From Forficula auricularia (lineage: Eukaryota > Arthropoda > Insecta > Dermaptera > Forficulidae): a DNA stretch of 64,000 nucleotides. The translations under genes and the position numbers were made by a program. The stretch covers positions 10,766,378-10,830,377 of the forward strand of contig JALMQS010000030.1 in NCBI GenBank assembly GCA_024734495.1. The letters run 5' to 3'. Shown here piece by piece: positions 21,438 to 31,587 of this stretch. The notes under the pieces were generated by a model that had not been told where the DNA came from, searched no databases, and was given only the letters and a program-made list of their open reading frames with translations. The first letter of the stretch is position 1, and every line of letters begins with the position of its first letter.

Positions 21438-21797
21438 TAGCAAGCTTAAATTTGACTCCCATGTTTGTATTAATATAAGGCTACTAGTTTCAATTTCTTA
21501 GCGAAATTACTCAAATCCACACTAAGCATTAGATGGTTAACTTTTCTCCTCAAAATATGTAGTTTTAAATTGGATTTAACTAAAATAAACTGCAACAGAT
21601 CGTTGCTTAACTTTATCCAATGTACTATCTTACTCTAGAGTAAAGTACTTTAAAATATACTTTTACTAAAAACTTTATTTAACCTTTTTTGTTGTCCCCA
21701 AGATACTTAATTAGGATATTAAATTTCATCAAAATTAGTTAAGTCATTTTCAAGATATTTAGAAAAAACTAAAAGAGTACCGAAATAAAGTACTAAT

Positions 21798-23241
21798 TAA
21801 CTGAAGGTTTTCTACATTTTATTCGATAGCGACTCTAATGTAGGGAATTTTTGTCAAATATTGAGTGAAAATAATATTTGAACTTATATATTTCTAACTT
21901 GAAATAATGATATTAAATAAATTTTAATTTTCTCATTAATATATCAAAGAATAATTGATACGTCAACAAGAATTATTTTGACCGCGCTGATTTGAAAAAA
22001 GATATTTTTATCTCGCGAGACTACTGCGGATTACGCTATTGGAGTCTGCGGAGTATTAATTCTGGACCAAGAGAGAAAAAGATGTAATCCACTTAGCTAC
22101 AATCCAACGTCATTTCGCGTATAGCCCGCTAGACATTCGGATGGATCACCGAGTGAATTTGAAATCTCAGATGTTATATACTCGATCTCCCAGTCCAGAG
22201 CGCTGGATCTATTAGCATGTATGTTAGATGCCTGCCATTAATTAACTGAAGGTTTTCTACATTTTATTCGATAGCGACTCTAATGTAGGGAATTTTTGTC
22301 AAATATTGAGTGAAAATAATATTTGAACTTATATATTTCTAACTTGAAATAATGATATTAAATAAATTTTAATTTTCTCATTAATATATCAAAGAATAAT
22401 TGATACGTCAACAAGAATTATTTTGACCGCGCTGATTTGAAAAAAGATATTTTTATCTCGCGAGACTACTGCGGATTACGCTATTGGAGTCTGCGGAGTA
22501 TTAATTCTGGACCAAGAGAGAAAAAGATGTAATCCACTTAGCTACAATCCAACGTCATTTCGCGTATAGCCCGCTAGACATTCGGATGGATCACCGAGTG
22601 AATTTGAAATCTCAGATGTTATATACTCGATCTCCCAGTCCAGAGCGCTGGATCTATTAGCATGTATGTTAGATGCCTGCCATTAATTAACTGAAGGTTT
22701 TCTACATTTTATTCGATAGCGACTCTAATGTAGGGAATTTTTGTCAAATATTGAGTGAAAATAATATTTGAACTTATATATTTCTAACTTGAAATAATGA
22801 TATTAAATAAATTTTAATTTTCTCATTAATATATCAAAGAATAATTGATACGTCAACAAGAATTATTTTGACCGCGCTGATTTGAAAAAAGATATTTTTA
22901 TCTCGCGAGACTACTGCGGATTACGCTATTGGAGTCTGCGGAGTATTAATTCTGGACCAAGAGAGAAAAAGATGTAATCCACTTAGCTACAATCCAACGT
23001 CATTTCGCGTATAGCCCGCTAGACATTCGGATGGATCACCGAGTGAATTTGAAATCTCAGATGTTGCTAAGTGGATTACATCTTTTCTCTCTTGGTCCAG
23101 AATTAATACTCCGCAGACTCCAATAGCGTAATCCGTAGTAGTCTCGCGAGATAAAAATATCTTTTTCAAATCAGCGCGGTCAAAATAATTCTTGTTGACG
23201 TATCAATTATTCTTTGATATATTAATGAGAAAATTAAAATT
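21798..23241. repeat. 445-bp tandem array inserted with 12-bp duplications
   Basis: Units begin at 21796, 22241 and 22686 (period 445) and appear identical. The third stops at 23065 and is followed by an inverted partial unit to 23241. The word TAAAGTACTAAT flanks the whole array (21786-21797, 23242-23253); at 48390-48402 the same element has one such word (one substitution), the empty site. About 240 nt of each unit (from about 22004) read as a protein-like stretch, including DYAIGVCGVLILDQERK and FEISDVIYSISQSRALDLL, with one in-frame stop. A diverged copy lies at 39736-40330. Family unrecognised. Confidence 0.85.
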
Positions 23242-23591
23242 TAAAGTACTAATGTTTGTGGGCCGATATGTACCAAAAACTAAACAGCGCTTCATTTTTT
23301 TTAAATAATGGTATGTTTTCAATTTCATTTCAATCGGTGGAACGGTGTGGAAAAAATCGTGGACGAAAAAAACGATAACATATATCCATCATCCATCCAT
23401 CCGCACGCACTTCCAAAAAAAATGGCACTTTTTGGCCTCTCGACGAGACCCCAGGTAATTTTTGGCAAAATCGTCACGTGCTAAAATTCAATCTAATTGA
23501 ATACTACAATTTTTGACCTTAATTGAGTCCATGGGTTCCGTAGTTTTTACCTGAGGACCCTTTGAAGTCCTGGCGCGAGACCGATTACAAT

Positions 23592-23621
23592 ACCTTACCC
23601 ATGCTTCGCATTGGATAAAGT
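23592..23621. repeat. Terminal hairpin of the ACTTTATCC element
   Basis: ACCTTACCCATGC, TTC, GCATTGGATAAAGT fold into a stem with a three-base loop at the right tip. The same structure is present at 48762-48792 and, with different bases, in the ACTTTACC elements. Confidence 0.55.
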
Positions 23622-23630
23622 AAAAATATA

Positions 23631-23988
23631 GTTAGCTAGGCAGAACTGTTCTTAGCAAGGATTTACGAGTTAAAAGTGGCCTCAATTCCAAATTACTCGG
23701 TTCATATGGAAGGTAGAATTAGAAAATTCTTTCCGATGTCAAGTGCGAGGGAACTGATTAGATTTTGAAGTGTTTAGCTTCAGAACATCCGGTTCAAAAA
23801 TGCGGAAAACATCATTTTTTTGAATAATTTTATTGATATTTTCAGGTATTATTATAATAAAGCATGATGTTTTTAAATAAATAAATTTGAAAAAAATTAA
23901 CCTGATTTATTACATCGCCCCGTCTTGAAAAATTCGTGTAGGTAATATAAATTGATAAAAATCAAGATTTTTTTTTTTTGGGGGGGGG
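23631..23988. other. No recognised feature
   Basis: A moderately complex stretch (TCGGTTCATATGGAAGG near 23698) without an open frame. It ends in a T run followed by a G run just before the SINE head. Confidence 0.4.
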
Positions 23989-24818
23989 GGTCAGATAGGC
24001 TAGGCGGTAGTGTGACAGCGAGCTAACCAGGGGACCCGGGTTCGAATCCGACTCGAGGCATCCAGCTATAAAAATTTTTAAGAAAAAAATGAAACCGACT
24101 TCAAAAAAATTAAATGCAACAAATAAAATACACTAAAAGGTATAAAATAATTATTACCTTATTTAGTTACAACTAAACGACGAAATATTAACATGAAATT
24201 ACTTTTTAAGTCAGTGCCAAACATATACCTTTTATGAATCGCACTCGACGGATCTTACTTAGTACGTTTGGTGGGTACGCTCGCTTATAGGTATAGTTTG
24301 TTTGGCACCGACTTAAAAAAGTAATTTCATGTTAATATTTCGCCGTTTAGTTGTATCTAAATAAGATAATAATTATTTTATACCTTTTAGTGTATTTTAT
24401 TTGTTGCATTTAATTTTTTTGAAGTCGGTTTTATTTTTTTCTTAAAAATTTTTATTTTTCTCTTTTTAGTGATGTTATTAATAGTGATCCTATCATCAGA
24501 ACTTGACCAAATTAATATTCTACCATCCCTAAGATACCCCCTTTCCAATAAAAAAAGAATCATCGAAATCGGTTCATAAACAAAGAAGTTAGTCCTTAAC
24601 AAACCTAACAAAAAAGGTCTAATACCTACGAAAAAATGGGACCAATCGGGACGTAGACTGGACGCAATCCAATTTTTTTTTCAAAATCGGTTCACAATTG
24701 GCGGAGATATGATGTAACATATGCACAAAAAAAAAAAAAAAAAAAAAAAATTCAGTCTAATAGAGAATCTCCTCCTTTTTTTTTGAAGTCAGTTAAAAAT
24801 CTGACCCCCGGTGGTAGA
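23989..24818 (+). mobile_element. tRNA-headed SINE interrupted by an ACCGACTTC repeat
   Basis: A tRNA-like head at 23995-24063 has a perfect B box GGTTCGAATCC (24039-24049) and a loose A box (TAGGCTAGGCGG). The sequence breaks at about 24066 and resumes near 24797 with CTGACCCCCGGTGGTAGAG. No acceptor stem is evident, so it is not a tRNA gene. Confidence 0.5.
24066..24796. mobile_element. ACCGACTTC-type repeat, copy inside a SINE
   Basis: It opens TGAAACCGACTTCAAAAA and closes TTTTGAAGTCAGTTAAAAA. Its internal palindrome is in the opposite orientation to that of copy 1 (TATACCTTTTATGAATCGCA precedes the GCGAGCG-type half), so the central segment can invert. A poly-A tract lies near 24726. 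Confidence 0.65.
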
Positions 24819-24878
24819 GACAAATTTAAAAAAAAATCAAGATTTTATTTAATAGGTATAACATTACAATAATACAAT

Positions 24879-24907
24879 ACTTGACCATACACCCTGTACG
24901 GTAAAGT
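24879..24907. repeat. Terminal hairpin of the ACTTTACC family
   Basis: ACTTGACCATAC and GTACGGTAAAGT form a stem around a short ACCCT loop. It is the tip of an otherwise truncated copy of the family complete at 44985-45796. Confidence 0.55.
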
Positions 24908-25823
24908 AAAAATAATATCGATTTAAATTAATATTATATTTAATTATTTATTTGATGTATTATTAATAAATAAAGATTTCATTTTATTTATTGGTATGGA
25001 ATATTTGATTCAGAACAATTTCCAATCGCTTGAGCATTTCTTATTCTTTTTCTTTTCTTTTGGTAAATTATTCGTTGGTTGCCAATTAGATGTTGGCTGT
25101 TCAATTTCCCTAAATACCATACTTGAGTATTCCTAGGCAGGCAGGCCAGCCAACCACAATACAATAATTTCTACTTAAACAAATTAGGATCGTTAACAAA
25201 AGTGGTATTGATTTTTTTTTTTCAAGTAAATCCATTCTCGACTCGAGTCTCGCCTGCTAATAATATAAATGACGATGTCTCAGAAAATGCGCTATATAAA
25301 AATGAGAGAGAAAAAATACGCCAAGATTTCTATCTGGATTAATTCTTTAATATTTATAATTCGCCACTTTTTATAGTCGGAAACGTGTGATAACTTTTAA
25401 AATGAACTAATCTGACATAACCAGTCATAAATATTAACGAAATAGGAGGGTAGAATAAAAAAATAAACAGTTATGATTAATATTATGCGCAAAAGTATCT
25501 TCCCATTATGTATTTATTTATTTATTATAATATATTATGACCTTACACGATATAGTATTGATATATAGTTGGCCTAGCCTAGAAAAAAGACTACATCGTG
25601 TTTTGAAAAACAATCTATAGTTATTATAATCGGCTTGCGCGGCGATGTCGACGTGATTTTTTTAATCAAAACTCACTAATAAAATTTATTAAAATTAGGA
25701 AATTTAAATTATTATTTTAAAACCTGCCACCGAGTCCATAGTGCGTAGCGTTCAAAATGCCGATAAAAATATGGTAGAGTTTAGGATTGGACGAGGATGA
25801 AGATGGATTAATTTCCGCAATAT
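24908..25823. other. Largely unique sequence, possible host DNA
   Basis: No repeat family of the window is recognised except a short AT-rich block at 25665-25720 resembling 60160-60215. No open frame above 60 codons and no strong splice pair. Confidence 0.4.
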
Positions 25824-25977
25824 GGAATTGGAATAATTATCAAAAAAGAGTTTTTTTATTTAATTAGTTTTTTCCTCTTCTTAAAAACAAGGACAGTCGA
25901 TGGTGGGGAAGTAATCTCCGGAGTCGAAGCTCAAATACAATGTATACATTAATTCATGTAAAATAATTGGTTTAATA
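25824..25977 (+). mobile_element. Short retroposon, copy 1
   Basis: GGAATTGGAATAATTATC through TTTTTTCCTCTTCTTAAAAA, GTAATCTCCGGAGTCGAAGC and ATACAATGTATACATTAATT matches the insert at 43035-43212, which has a 14-bp target duplication. No pol III boxes or open frame are seen. Confidence 0.55.
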
Positions 25978-26109
25978 AATTTAATTTAATTAATTGATGG
26001 TAGAGTTTAAATTACTAAAAAAAATCACAAAAGATTGTCAGTCATTTACTAGACCCGAGATGGAATGGATTATTTTAACTATTATATAAAAGAAGAGTTG
26101 TTTTTATTC

Positions 26110-26335
26110 CTTCGGAAACCGAACCCAAGTGCCAAAATTAACAATCCGGGCTGATTTTCTAGCATTGAAATGAACCCCTCTGATATATACTGTATGTATC
26201 CCGCTAAATATTTCACTCAGAGATAAATCTAAAAAATTGTAAAACCCTAAATATAAATGAACACCAGAGGGGTTCATTTCACAAGTAGCCAATTAGTCTG
26301 GGTTGCTAATTTTGCCACTCGGGTTCGATTTCCGA
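26110..26335. repeat. Inverted repeat with CACTCGGGTTCG arms
   Basis: The left arm AAACCGAACCCAAGTGCCAA and the right arm TTTGCCACTCGGGTTCGATT are inverted copies. The inner arms AAATGAACCCCTCTG and CAGAGGGGTTCATTT also pair. The GGGTTCGATTTCC word resembles a B box, but no A box accompanies it. Confidence 0.55.
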
Positions 26336-26552
26336 GGGGTAAAAATGAGCCCTTCTGAGAAATAATTAAAAATAATCCATTCGAATCTGACTAGTGGCAA
26401 CCTGCTAAAATCTGACACCTAGATAGAAGATAAAATTAAAAAAAATAGTATCGTAAATTGGCTGATGGCTAGAAAGGTCGAAAAACCAAAAAAAATCCAT
26501 TCCAACTCGGATCTAGTAGATGACAACCTCTTGTAATACTATTTTATTTAAC

Positions 26553-26612
26553 ACCAGCTGCGAAATCTGCCTTCGGCAGGCATCTTGCTAGCCAGCAAGC
26601 TATTATATTAAA
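26553..26612. repeat. Strong GC hairpin in AT-rich DNA
   Basis: CCAGCTGCGAA, CTGCC-TTC-GGCAG, and CTTGCTAGCCAGCAAG make adjacent stems. A relative on the other strand lies at 34083-34140 (CTGCCCGCAGAAGGCGGGG). It could be a Helitron-type terminal structure; no partner end is proven. Confidence 0.4.
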
Positions 26613-26989
26613 CTTGATTTGTCATGAACTATTTTTAAGGAGAAATAAATTAATCATGTTATGCTCTGGTTAATGAAAGTAGTGTGAATGGAGCTTAGCT
26701 CCCCTTTGGCTACTTCTGGTAATTGTTGTGATTTTTTTGATAGTTAAAAATTAACGTTCAAAATAAATATAATACGTATCATAATTATATATCAAAAAAT
26801 AAATAAATAAACCAAAAAAAAATCAAGTTGAACGAGAATTTAATATGACACGGTATAAAAATACCCTTAAAGTTTTGAAATTTTAAGGATGCTTTCATAT
26901 TTGGATGATATATTTTCTAACTTATGTTTATTTCTATATAACGTTTTGATAATATAACCCCAAAAGGGTCTTTGGGGGGAGGGGGTGCG

Positions 26990-27334
26990 CACTAATGGAA
27001 ATTATCAAATAACTCCAAAACTATTAAAACTACGGCAAATTTTGTCATGAGCAAAGTTGTAGGGCATGTGATTTCTGACAACTTTTGTTTGAAAAAATTT
27101 CCCCAAAAAATATCTCAAAAAGGTGGAGGTTGAAAAAATGTAAATTCTTGCCCTTGGAGGAAACTCAACCAACGTTTGCATACACATAATTTGTGGGCCA
27201 CTAGAGAGCTATAAATTCAAAAACTAACCACCCAAAATGATGAGGAGGATCAAAAAATGAAAATTATTGCACTTGAACCAAACTCAACAACTGGGGGGCA
27301 AGAGGCCCGCCGGAGGAGGGCCTTGCAGCACTAG
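26990..27334 (+). mobile_element. Helitron-like 3' end
   Basis: A hairpin AGGCCC...GGGCCT (27303-27323) stands 7 nt before CTAG (27331-27334), which is followed by T. This matches Helitron 3' ends (stem-loop then CTRR, insertion between A and T). A second copy in reverse orientation at 53010-53500 shares more than 300 bp and the same end. The interior carries the GTTAGTTTTTGCATTTTTAG-type block in reverse. No Rep/helicase sequence; 5' end not located. Confidence 0.55.
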
Positions 27335-27579
27335 TTATATATATGGTATATTCCAGCAGCACAGATTGCTCTAATGAACGTTCAAATGACGTTACATCAT
27401 GGACGCAACTTTCGTCTTTAATTCATCGGATAAATCCCGATATACGTCCCCCTAAATACCTATATCTAAATTTGGAGCAAATTCCAACATAAACAACTTT
27501 TTTACATCCACTAAATTGAAAAAAATTGCTGAAATTTATATTAAAAGAACAAAAAAAAAGACCTGTTTAGTACAAAATC
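27335..27579. other. Short gap before the MITE; possible LINE scrap
   Basis: A stop-free stretch at about 27350-27483 translates as SNDVTSWTQLSSLIHRI and then PKYLYLNLEQIP. It could be a scrap of a LINE endonuclease, where (N/T)DVT(S/D)....L.. is common, but the match is too short to claim. Confidence 0.25.
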
Positions 27580-27650
27580 TGAGGGGTGAACCGCGGCCTA
27601 ATATGCTTTACACCTACTTCCACTTGTACTTCCAAATATTTCCAAGTACT
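27580..27650. mobile_element. MITE, left half (split by the LINE)
   Basis: TGAGGGGTGAACCGCGGCC then TACACCTACTTCCACTT matches the left half of the intact MITE at 33678-33845. The right half lies at 30282-30320, after the LINE poly-A. At 27634-27697 a 20-bp minisatellite (ACTTCCAAATATTTCCAAGT, about 3 units) has grown at the junction. Confidence 0.65.
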
Positions 27651-27704
27651 TCCAAATATTTCCAAGTACTTTCAAATATTTCCAAGTACTTCCAAAATAC
27701 ATCC

Positions 27705-28049
27705 AAAGAATTTCCATCTTCTGAAATATCTTTCCTAGGTGACTTTAACGTCCACAACAAAAATTGGCTAAAATTTTCTAGCCATAATTCCCCCGCAGGC
27801 TCCGACGCTGAAATCTTCTCAACGGCGTGTGGCCTCACTCAAATTATTAACGGCCCCACAAGAATCCCAGACAAAGCCAATGAAAAATCCAATCTTCTCG
27901 ATCTTTTCATCACTTCCCACCCTTCGTCCTATGAAGCAAAAATTTCGGCCCCTTTAGGTAAATCTGACCACAATCTGATAAAAATTAAAACCTCCGCCAA
28001 TTTACCAAAACCCCGTCACCCCACTCCAACCCCAGAAAAATATGGCTAG
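27705..28049 (+). pseudogene. LINE endonuclease domain, C-terminal half
   Basis: The frame encodes FLGDFNVHNKNWL, about 50 residues later LLDLFITS, and then APLGKSDHN. GDFN and SDH are signature motifs of the exonuclease-endonuclease-phosphatase fold used by LINEs to nick target DNA; the Asp and Asn of GDFN and the His of SDH are catalytic. The N-terminal active-site strand and the Glu are missing. The frame runs upstream into minisatellite sequence and downstream to a stop at 28049, where a frameshift occurs. Confidence 0.85.
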
Positions 28050-28639
28050 TCGATAACGTTAACATTAATTGGAATGACATGCGTAACTTTTTTGCCGCTT
28101 ACCAGTGGAATGAACTCTGCATCAGAGATAAAAACGCTTCAGAATTCGCAGACGCCCTTAACGAGGCAATTCAAATAGGCTTAGAAACCTATATCCCCTC
28201 AAAATTGATTAAAGGGAACAAGGATTCTAAGCCTTGGTTTGGTAGACAATGCGCAGATTCCGTCCGTGAAAAAAACAAATCTTTTCAGAAATGGCAACTT
28301 TCACAGCTAGAATGTGACCGAGTTGCATTTACCAAGTCGCGAAGCTCATGCAAAAAAATCATCTCTGAGGCAAAGAAATCATTCGACCAGAGGATAGCTG
28401 ACCGTCTCGCATCTTGCCCCAATGGAAAACGGGCCTTTTTCTCGTTACACAAGGCAATAAATAGAAATTTCGCGTCCCCCTCACTTCCGCCCCTCTTTCA
28501 CCCAAATGGTTCAGTAGCCACGACCCCCGCTGAAAAAGCCGAATCACTAGCATCCTATTTCGCAACTAACTCCACTTTAGATGACAAAGGGCTTAACCCG
28601 CCCACTTATACCCCCAAACCAACCTCATGGGCAAAATAA
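28037..28639 (+). pseudogene. LINE ORF2 linker between endonuclease and RT
   Basis: Starting IWLVDNVNINWNDMRNFF, the frame covers about 190 residues typical of the region between endonuclease and RT (PWFGRQCADSVREKN, HKAINRNF). It ends PKPTSWAK and a stop, where the next frame begins. Without the frameshifts at each end it would connect directly to its neighbours. Confidence 0.8.
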
Positions 28640-30165
28640 TTTTCAGGCCCCAAATAATCATAAAAGCCATTAATAAATTAAATTCCAAATCCGCCGCAGG
28701 CCCGGATAACATCCCACCAATTCTCATTAAAAAATGCGCCCCTGAACTTGCCCCTATCTTATCCAAGCTATTCCAACTCTCTTACGAGTCGGGCATATTC
28801 CCCAAAAGCTGGAAAATAGCCAGAGTCACACCTATTCCTAAAAAAGGAGACACATCACAAATCTCTAATTACAGGCCTATCTCGATCACCTCTGTTCTTT
28901 CCAAATTAATGGAATTAGTCATAAACCAACACGTCCTTCATCACTTAGAAAACAATAAATTAATTCACGATAGGCAATATGGATTCAGACAAAATCGTTC
29001 CACAGGCGACATCTTAACCTATGTCACCCACACCTTGAACAATACTCTAGAGGCCGGAAAAGAAACCCTCGCTGTAGCCCTTGATATCTCCAAAGCTTTT
29101 GACCAGGTTTGGCACAAAAATCTTCTTGCCAAACTACCAGCCTTTGGATTCACACCAACACTTCGCAAATGGATTGAAAGCTTTCTGACAAACCGAAGTA
29201 TAAAAGTTGTGGTGGATGGAACATCTTCTGAATCGTTCTCCACAAACTCTGGTGTTCCCCAAGGCTCTGTAATCTCCTCCACACTCTTCCTTATTTATAT
29301 AAACGACCTTATTGATCAAACGGCAAACCCCACTCATTGTTACGCCGACGATAGCACTCTACACGGCAAACCCTCTCTCCCGAATAATCGAATCAATATT
29401 GCCTCCTCAATTACTCTCGACCTAGACAAACTGAATAAATGGGGCTCTCAAAATTTAGTTAACTTCAATTCAAACAAGACTCAATGTTGTCTAATTTCTA
29501 GGCGCGAAAATAGAGATTTCCCTGATATTCACTTCGATTCGAATACCCTGAAAATGTGTGACAGCCTATCCATGTTGGGCGTCTCTGTCGCATCTGACCT
29601 GTCTTGGAATGAACACATCTCCTCTGTGGCGAAATCTGCAGCAAGGAAGATTGGCTTCTTATTCAGGTCCAAGCGATTTTACAAACCCCCACAACTTCTC
29701 ACCATCTACAAGGCCCAAATCCGCCCCTATCTCGAATACGGCTCTCATCTGTGGAGAGGAGCCTCAAAATATTCTCTTGCTACCCTTGATGCAATTCAGA
29801 AACGAGCCGTCAGGCTAATTGACGATTCTACCCTCACCGACTCCCTCGACTCGCTGGCTCATCGAAGAGATGTCTCCGCCCTTTCCCTTTTCTATAGATA
29901 CTATCACGGCAGGTGCTCTGATGAGATAAAATCAATAATTCCCCCCAAAGCATGCTTTGCACGCAGCACACGTTTTGCCGACTCCCAACACTCTTTCGCG
30001 GTCAAATTAGAAAAGTGCCGGACCACTTCATTCGCGAATTCATATATCCCCATGACGTCAAGGAACTGGAACTCTCTCCCAGCCTCTATCTTTCCCAGCA
30101 CCTATGATCTTCAAACCTTCAAAACCAGGGTGCATAGACACCTACGTCTACACCCTCTCACTTAA
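28627..30165 (+). CDS. LINE reverse transcriptase (ORF2 3' part)
   Basis: 512 uninterrupted codons encode a non-LTR reverse transcriptase, which copies LINE RNA at the nicked target. Motifs in order are AAGPDNIPP (23-31), NYRPIS (81-86), YGFRQNRST (118-126), LDISKAFDQVWH (152-163, first catalytic Asp), SGVPQGSV (208-215), YADD (239-242, the two other Asp) and a C-terminal WNSLPASIFPSTYDLQTFK block. All catalytic residues are present. The ATG at 28627 is only the first Met after a frameshift, so the true protein began upstream. Its closest relative here is the fragment at 11471-11835. Confidence 0.9.
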   Translation: MGKIIFRPQIIIKAINKLNSKSAAGPDNIPPILIKKCAPELAPILSKLFQLSYESGIFPKSWKIARVTPIPKKGDTSQISNYRPISITSVLSKLMELVINQHVLHHLENNKLIHDRQYGFRQNRSTGDILTYVTHTLNNTLEAGKETLAVALDISKAFDQVWHKNLLAKLPAFGFTPTLRKWIESFLTNRSIKVVVDGTSSESFSTNSGVPQGSVISSTLFLIYINDLIDQTANPTHCYADDSTLHGKPSLPNNRINIASSITLDLDKLNKWGSQNLVNFNSNKTQCCLISRRENRDFPDIHFDSNTLKMCDSLSMLGVSVASDLSWNEHISSVAKSAARKIGFLFRSKRFYKPPQLLTIYKAQIRPYLEYGSHLWRGASKYSLATLDAIQKRAVRLIDDSTLTDSLDSLAHRRDVSALSLFYRYYHGRCSDEIKSIIPPKACFARSTRFADSQHSFAVKLEKCRTTSFANSYIPMTSRNWNSLPASIFPSTYDLQTFKTRVHRHLRLHPLT

Positions 30166-30281
30166 ACAACTTTCCCTTCTCTTCGGTAATGCAAGGGTCT
30201 TTCGAGATCCATAGGGGCTACATCTTTACTGGTGCACCCCTTCTTGCATTCGATTGCATTAAAAAAAAAAAAAAAAAAAAA

Positions 30282-30320
30282 GAGGTGTAAACCTACTTCC
30301 AATCGCGGATCACCCATCGA
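30282..30320. mobile_element. MITE, right half
   Basis: GAGGTGTAAACC, TACTTCCAATCGCGGATCAC match the right end of the intact MITE (33810-33845). It directly follows the LINE poly-A. Confidence 0.6.
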
Positions 30321-31028
30321 CAAAATCCATCATTGATTTTCTACTTATCTCAATTAATTGTCATTAATAAAGTTTTTATTTTTTCTTCTCACAATATATT
30401 TTTCTTCATTTTTTTTTTTTTTTTTTAATAATAAATGAAAACAAGTTTGAAAAACAAAAAAAAATCTTTTCAATGGAATTATAAAACAATTTCAATATTT
30501 AATCTAGATCTATTGTTTGAAAGGGGATGGTTGAAAAAAAGGAGAAGAGAGAGAAAAAAAGAATCCGCGCCTGAATTAAAGCAAATGAGCTTTATACGGA
30601 TGTCATTCTAATGAATCGCGCCTTGTTTCTTTTCTATTCTCTTTTTATATACGTTTTTTGTATATATAGTATTTGAAATCTTTTTCCAACATATACAAAT
30701 GTATGTGTGAGGGTGGAACCATAAAAGAGAGGCTCATTAGCTTAGAGCCTTGCTTGCAACGGCCCTTCTTTCTATATTGGCGAGAATTTTCACCCTCCCT
30801 TGCATGTATGCTTAGAAAGAATGTTTGGATCAAAAGAAAAAACACCCTGTTATTTTATATTTTTTATTTTACTTATTTTCTACTCTTTTTTTCTTCTTAC
30901 AACAACCCTTCACAATTCACACGGATTATTTCTTTTTTGTTGTTAAAATGCCTGGATGGTTGGTATACCTGCAGATTGTTGGAAAAAGAAGGTGAAGATA
31001 TTTTCCGATGATTATGAAATTGGTCTAA
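30321..31028. other. No recognised repeat; possible host DNA
   Basis: Poly-T near 30410. A 112-codon open frame (30673-31011) reads FLYWREFSPSLACM followed by a Phe/Tyr-rich segment; it has no known motif and an AT-driven composition, so I do not call it a gene. Confidence 0.35.
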
Positions 31029-31584
31029 AGGCCGGTTCAGACGAAGCTTTTTCTCTTACTTGTTCGACTAACTGTAAATTTGGAGGCATGTAGGGGGTCG
31101 AAATGACGTCACTCCGGACTGTCTCACTAGCATGCTTGCTTAATTCAAAAGATAGACCATGTTCTACAAAAAAGTTAAGCTACTCGAAGCTGGCAATGGC
31201 CAGCCAATCGGAAAGCATTATTTTATCACGTGGGTGACATGGGAATTGGCAGAATACATCAGCTGATATCACAGAACATATCTCAATGTTCAACTCTTTA
31301 CTGCAATGAATAAAGAGAATATGCCTTCCAAATTTCAAAATTGGACTTAAGAACAAATTGAAATATTAATTGATGCCTTTAAAGATGAGTAGTGTTTATA
31401 TGCATTCATTATCTGGGCTGACACTTGCGCGCGCAACCTAGCCGGCCAACTTGAATTAATTTCTGAAAAAGCCTCGTGTGAACCCAACAAGCGAAAAATC
31501 ACCCTGACTGAACTAGCCTCAAATTGCAAGTAGGGCGAACAAGTTAGGAGCAAGTAGCAGAAAAAGCCTCGTGTGCAACAGCCT
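31029..31584 (+). mobile_element. PIF/Harbinger element with TAA target duplication
   Basis: The left end AGGCCGGTTCAGACGAAG and the right end, read inward, AGGCTGTTGCACACGAGG are inverted repeats. They share GCTTTTTCT further in and are flanked by TAA at 31026-31028 and 31585-31587. Three-base TWA duplications and such ends mark PIF/Harbinger. At about 31321-31400 the translation KFQNWT, stop, EQIEILIDAFKDE resembles the start of a Myb/SANT or MADF DNA-binding ORF, the second protein of these elements. The transposase is absent. Confidence 0.75.
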
Positions 31585-31587
31585 TAA

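Larger units (their letters stand above)
21583..23622. mobile_element. ACTTTATCC element, interrupted by a tandem array
   Basis: The left end AACTGCAACAGATCGTTGC then ACTTTATCCAATG and the right end GCATTGGATAAAGT are inverted at their tips. The interior (TGGCCTCTCGACGAGA, GGCAAAATCGTCACGTGC, GGTTCCGTAGTTTTTACC) matches 48180-48797 closely. The array at 21798-23241 interrupts it. It is non-coding; the superfamily is unknown. Confidence 0.65.
27700..30281 (+). mobile_element. Jockey/CR1-type LINE, 5'-truncated
   Basis: It holds the C-terminal half of an AP endonuclease, a linker and a reverse transcriptase, followed by a 95-bp 3' UTR and A21 at 30261-30281. Two frameshifts (near 28036 and 28625) break an originally single ORF2. 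It is less AT-rich than its surroundings. It lies between the two halves of a MITE, so it inserted into that MITE. The 3' UTR is also the tail of the SINE at 21309-21437. Confidence 0.9.

Noticed and set aside
21798..23241. CRISPR array
   Set aside because: Units are 445 bp, contiguous and without spacers; the genome is eukaryotic.
30673..31011. 112-codon open frame as a host gene
   Set aside because: Composition is AT-driven with a Phe/Tyr-rich run, no motif, no splice context.
31103..31116. TGACGTCA as a host CRE site
   Set aside because: It lies inside a PIF/Harbinger element.
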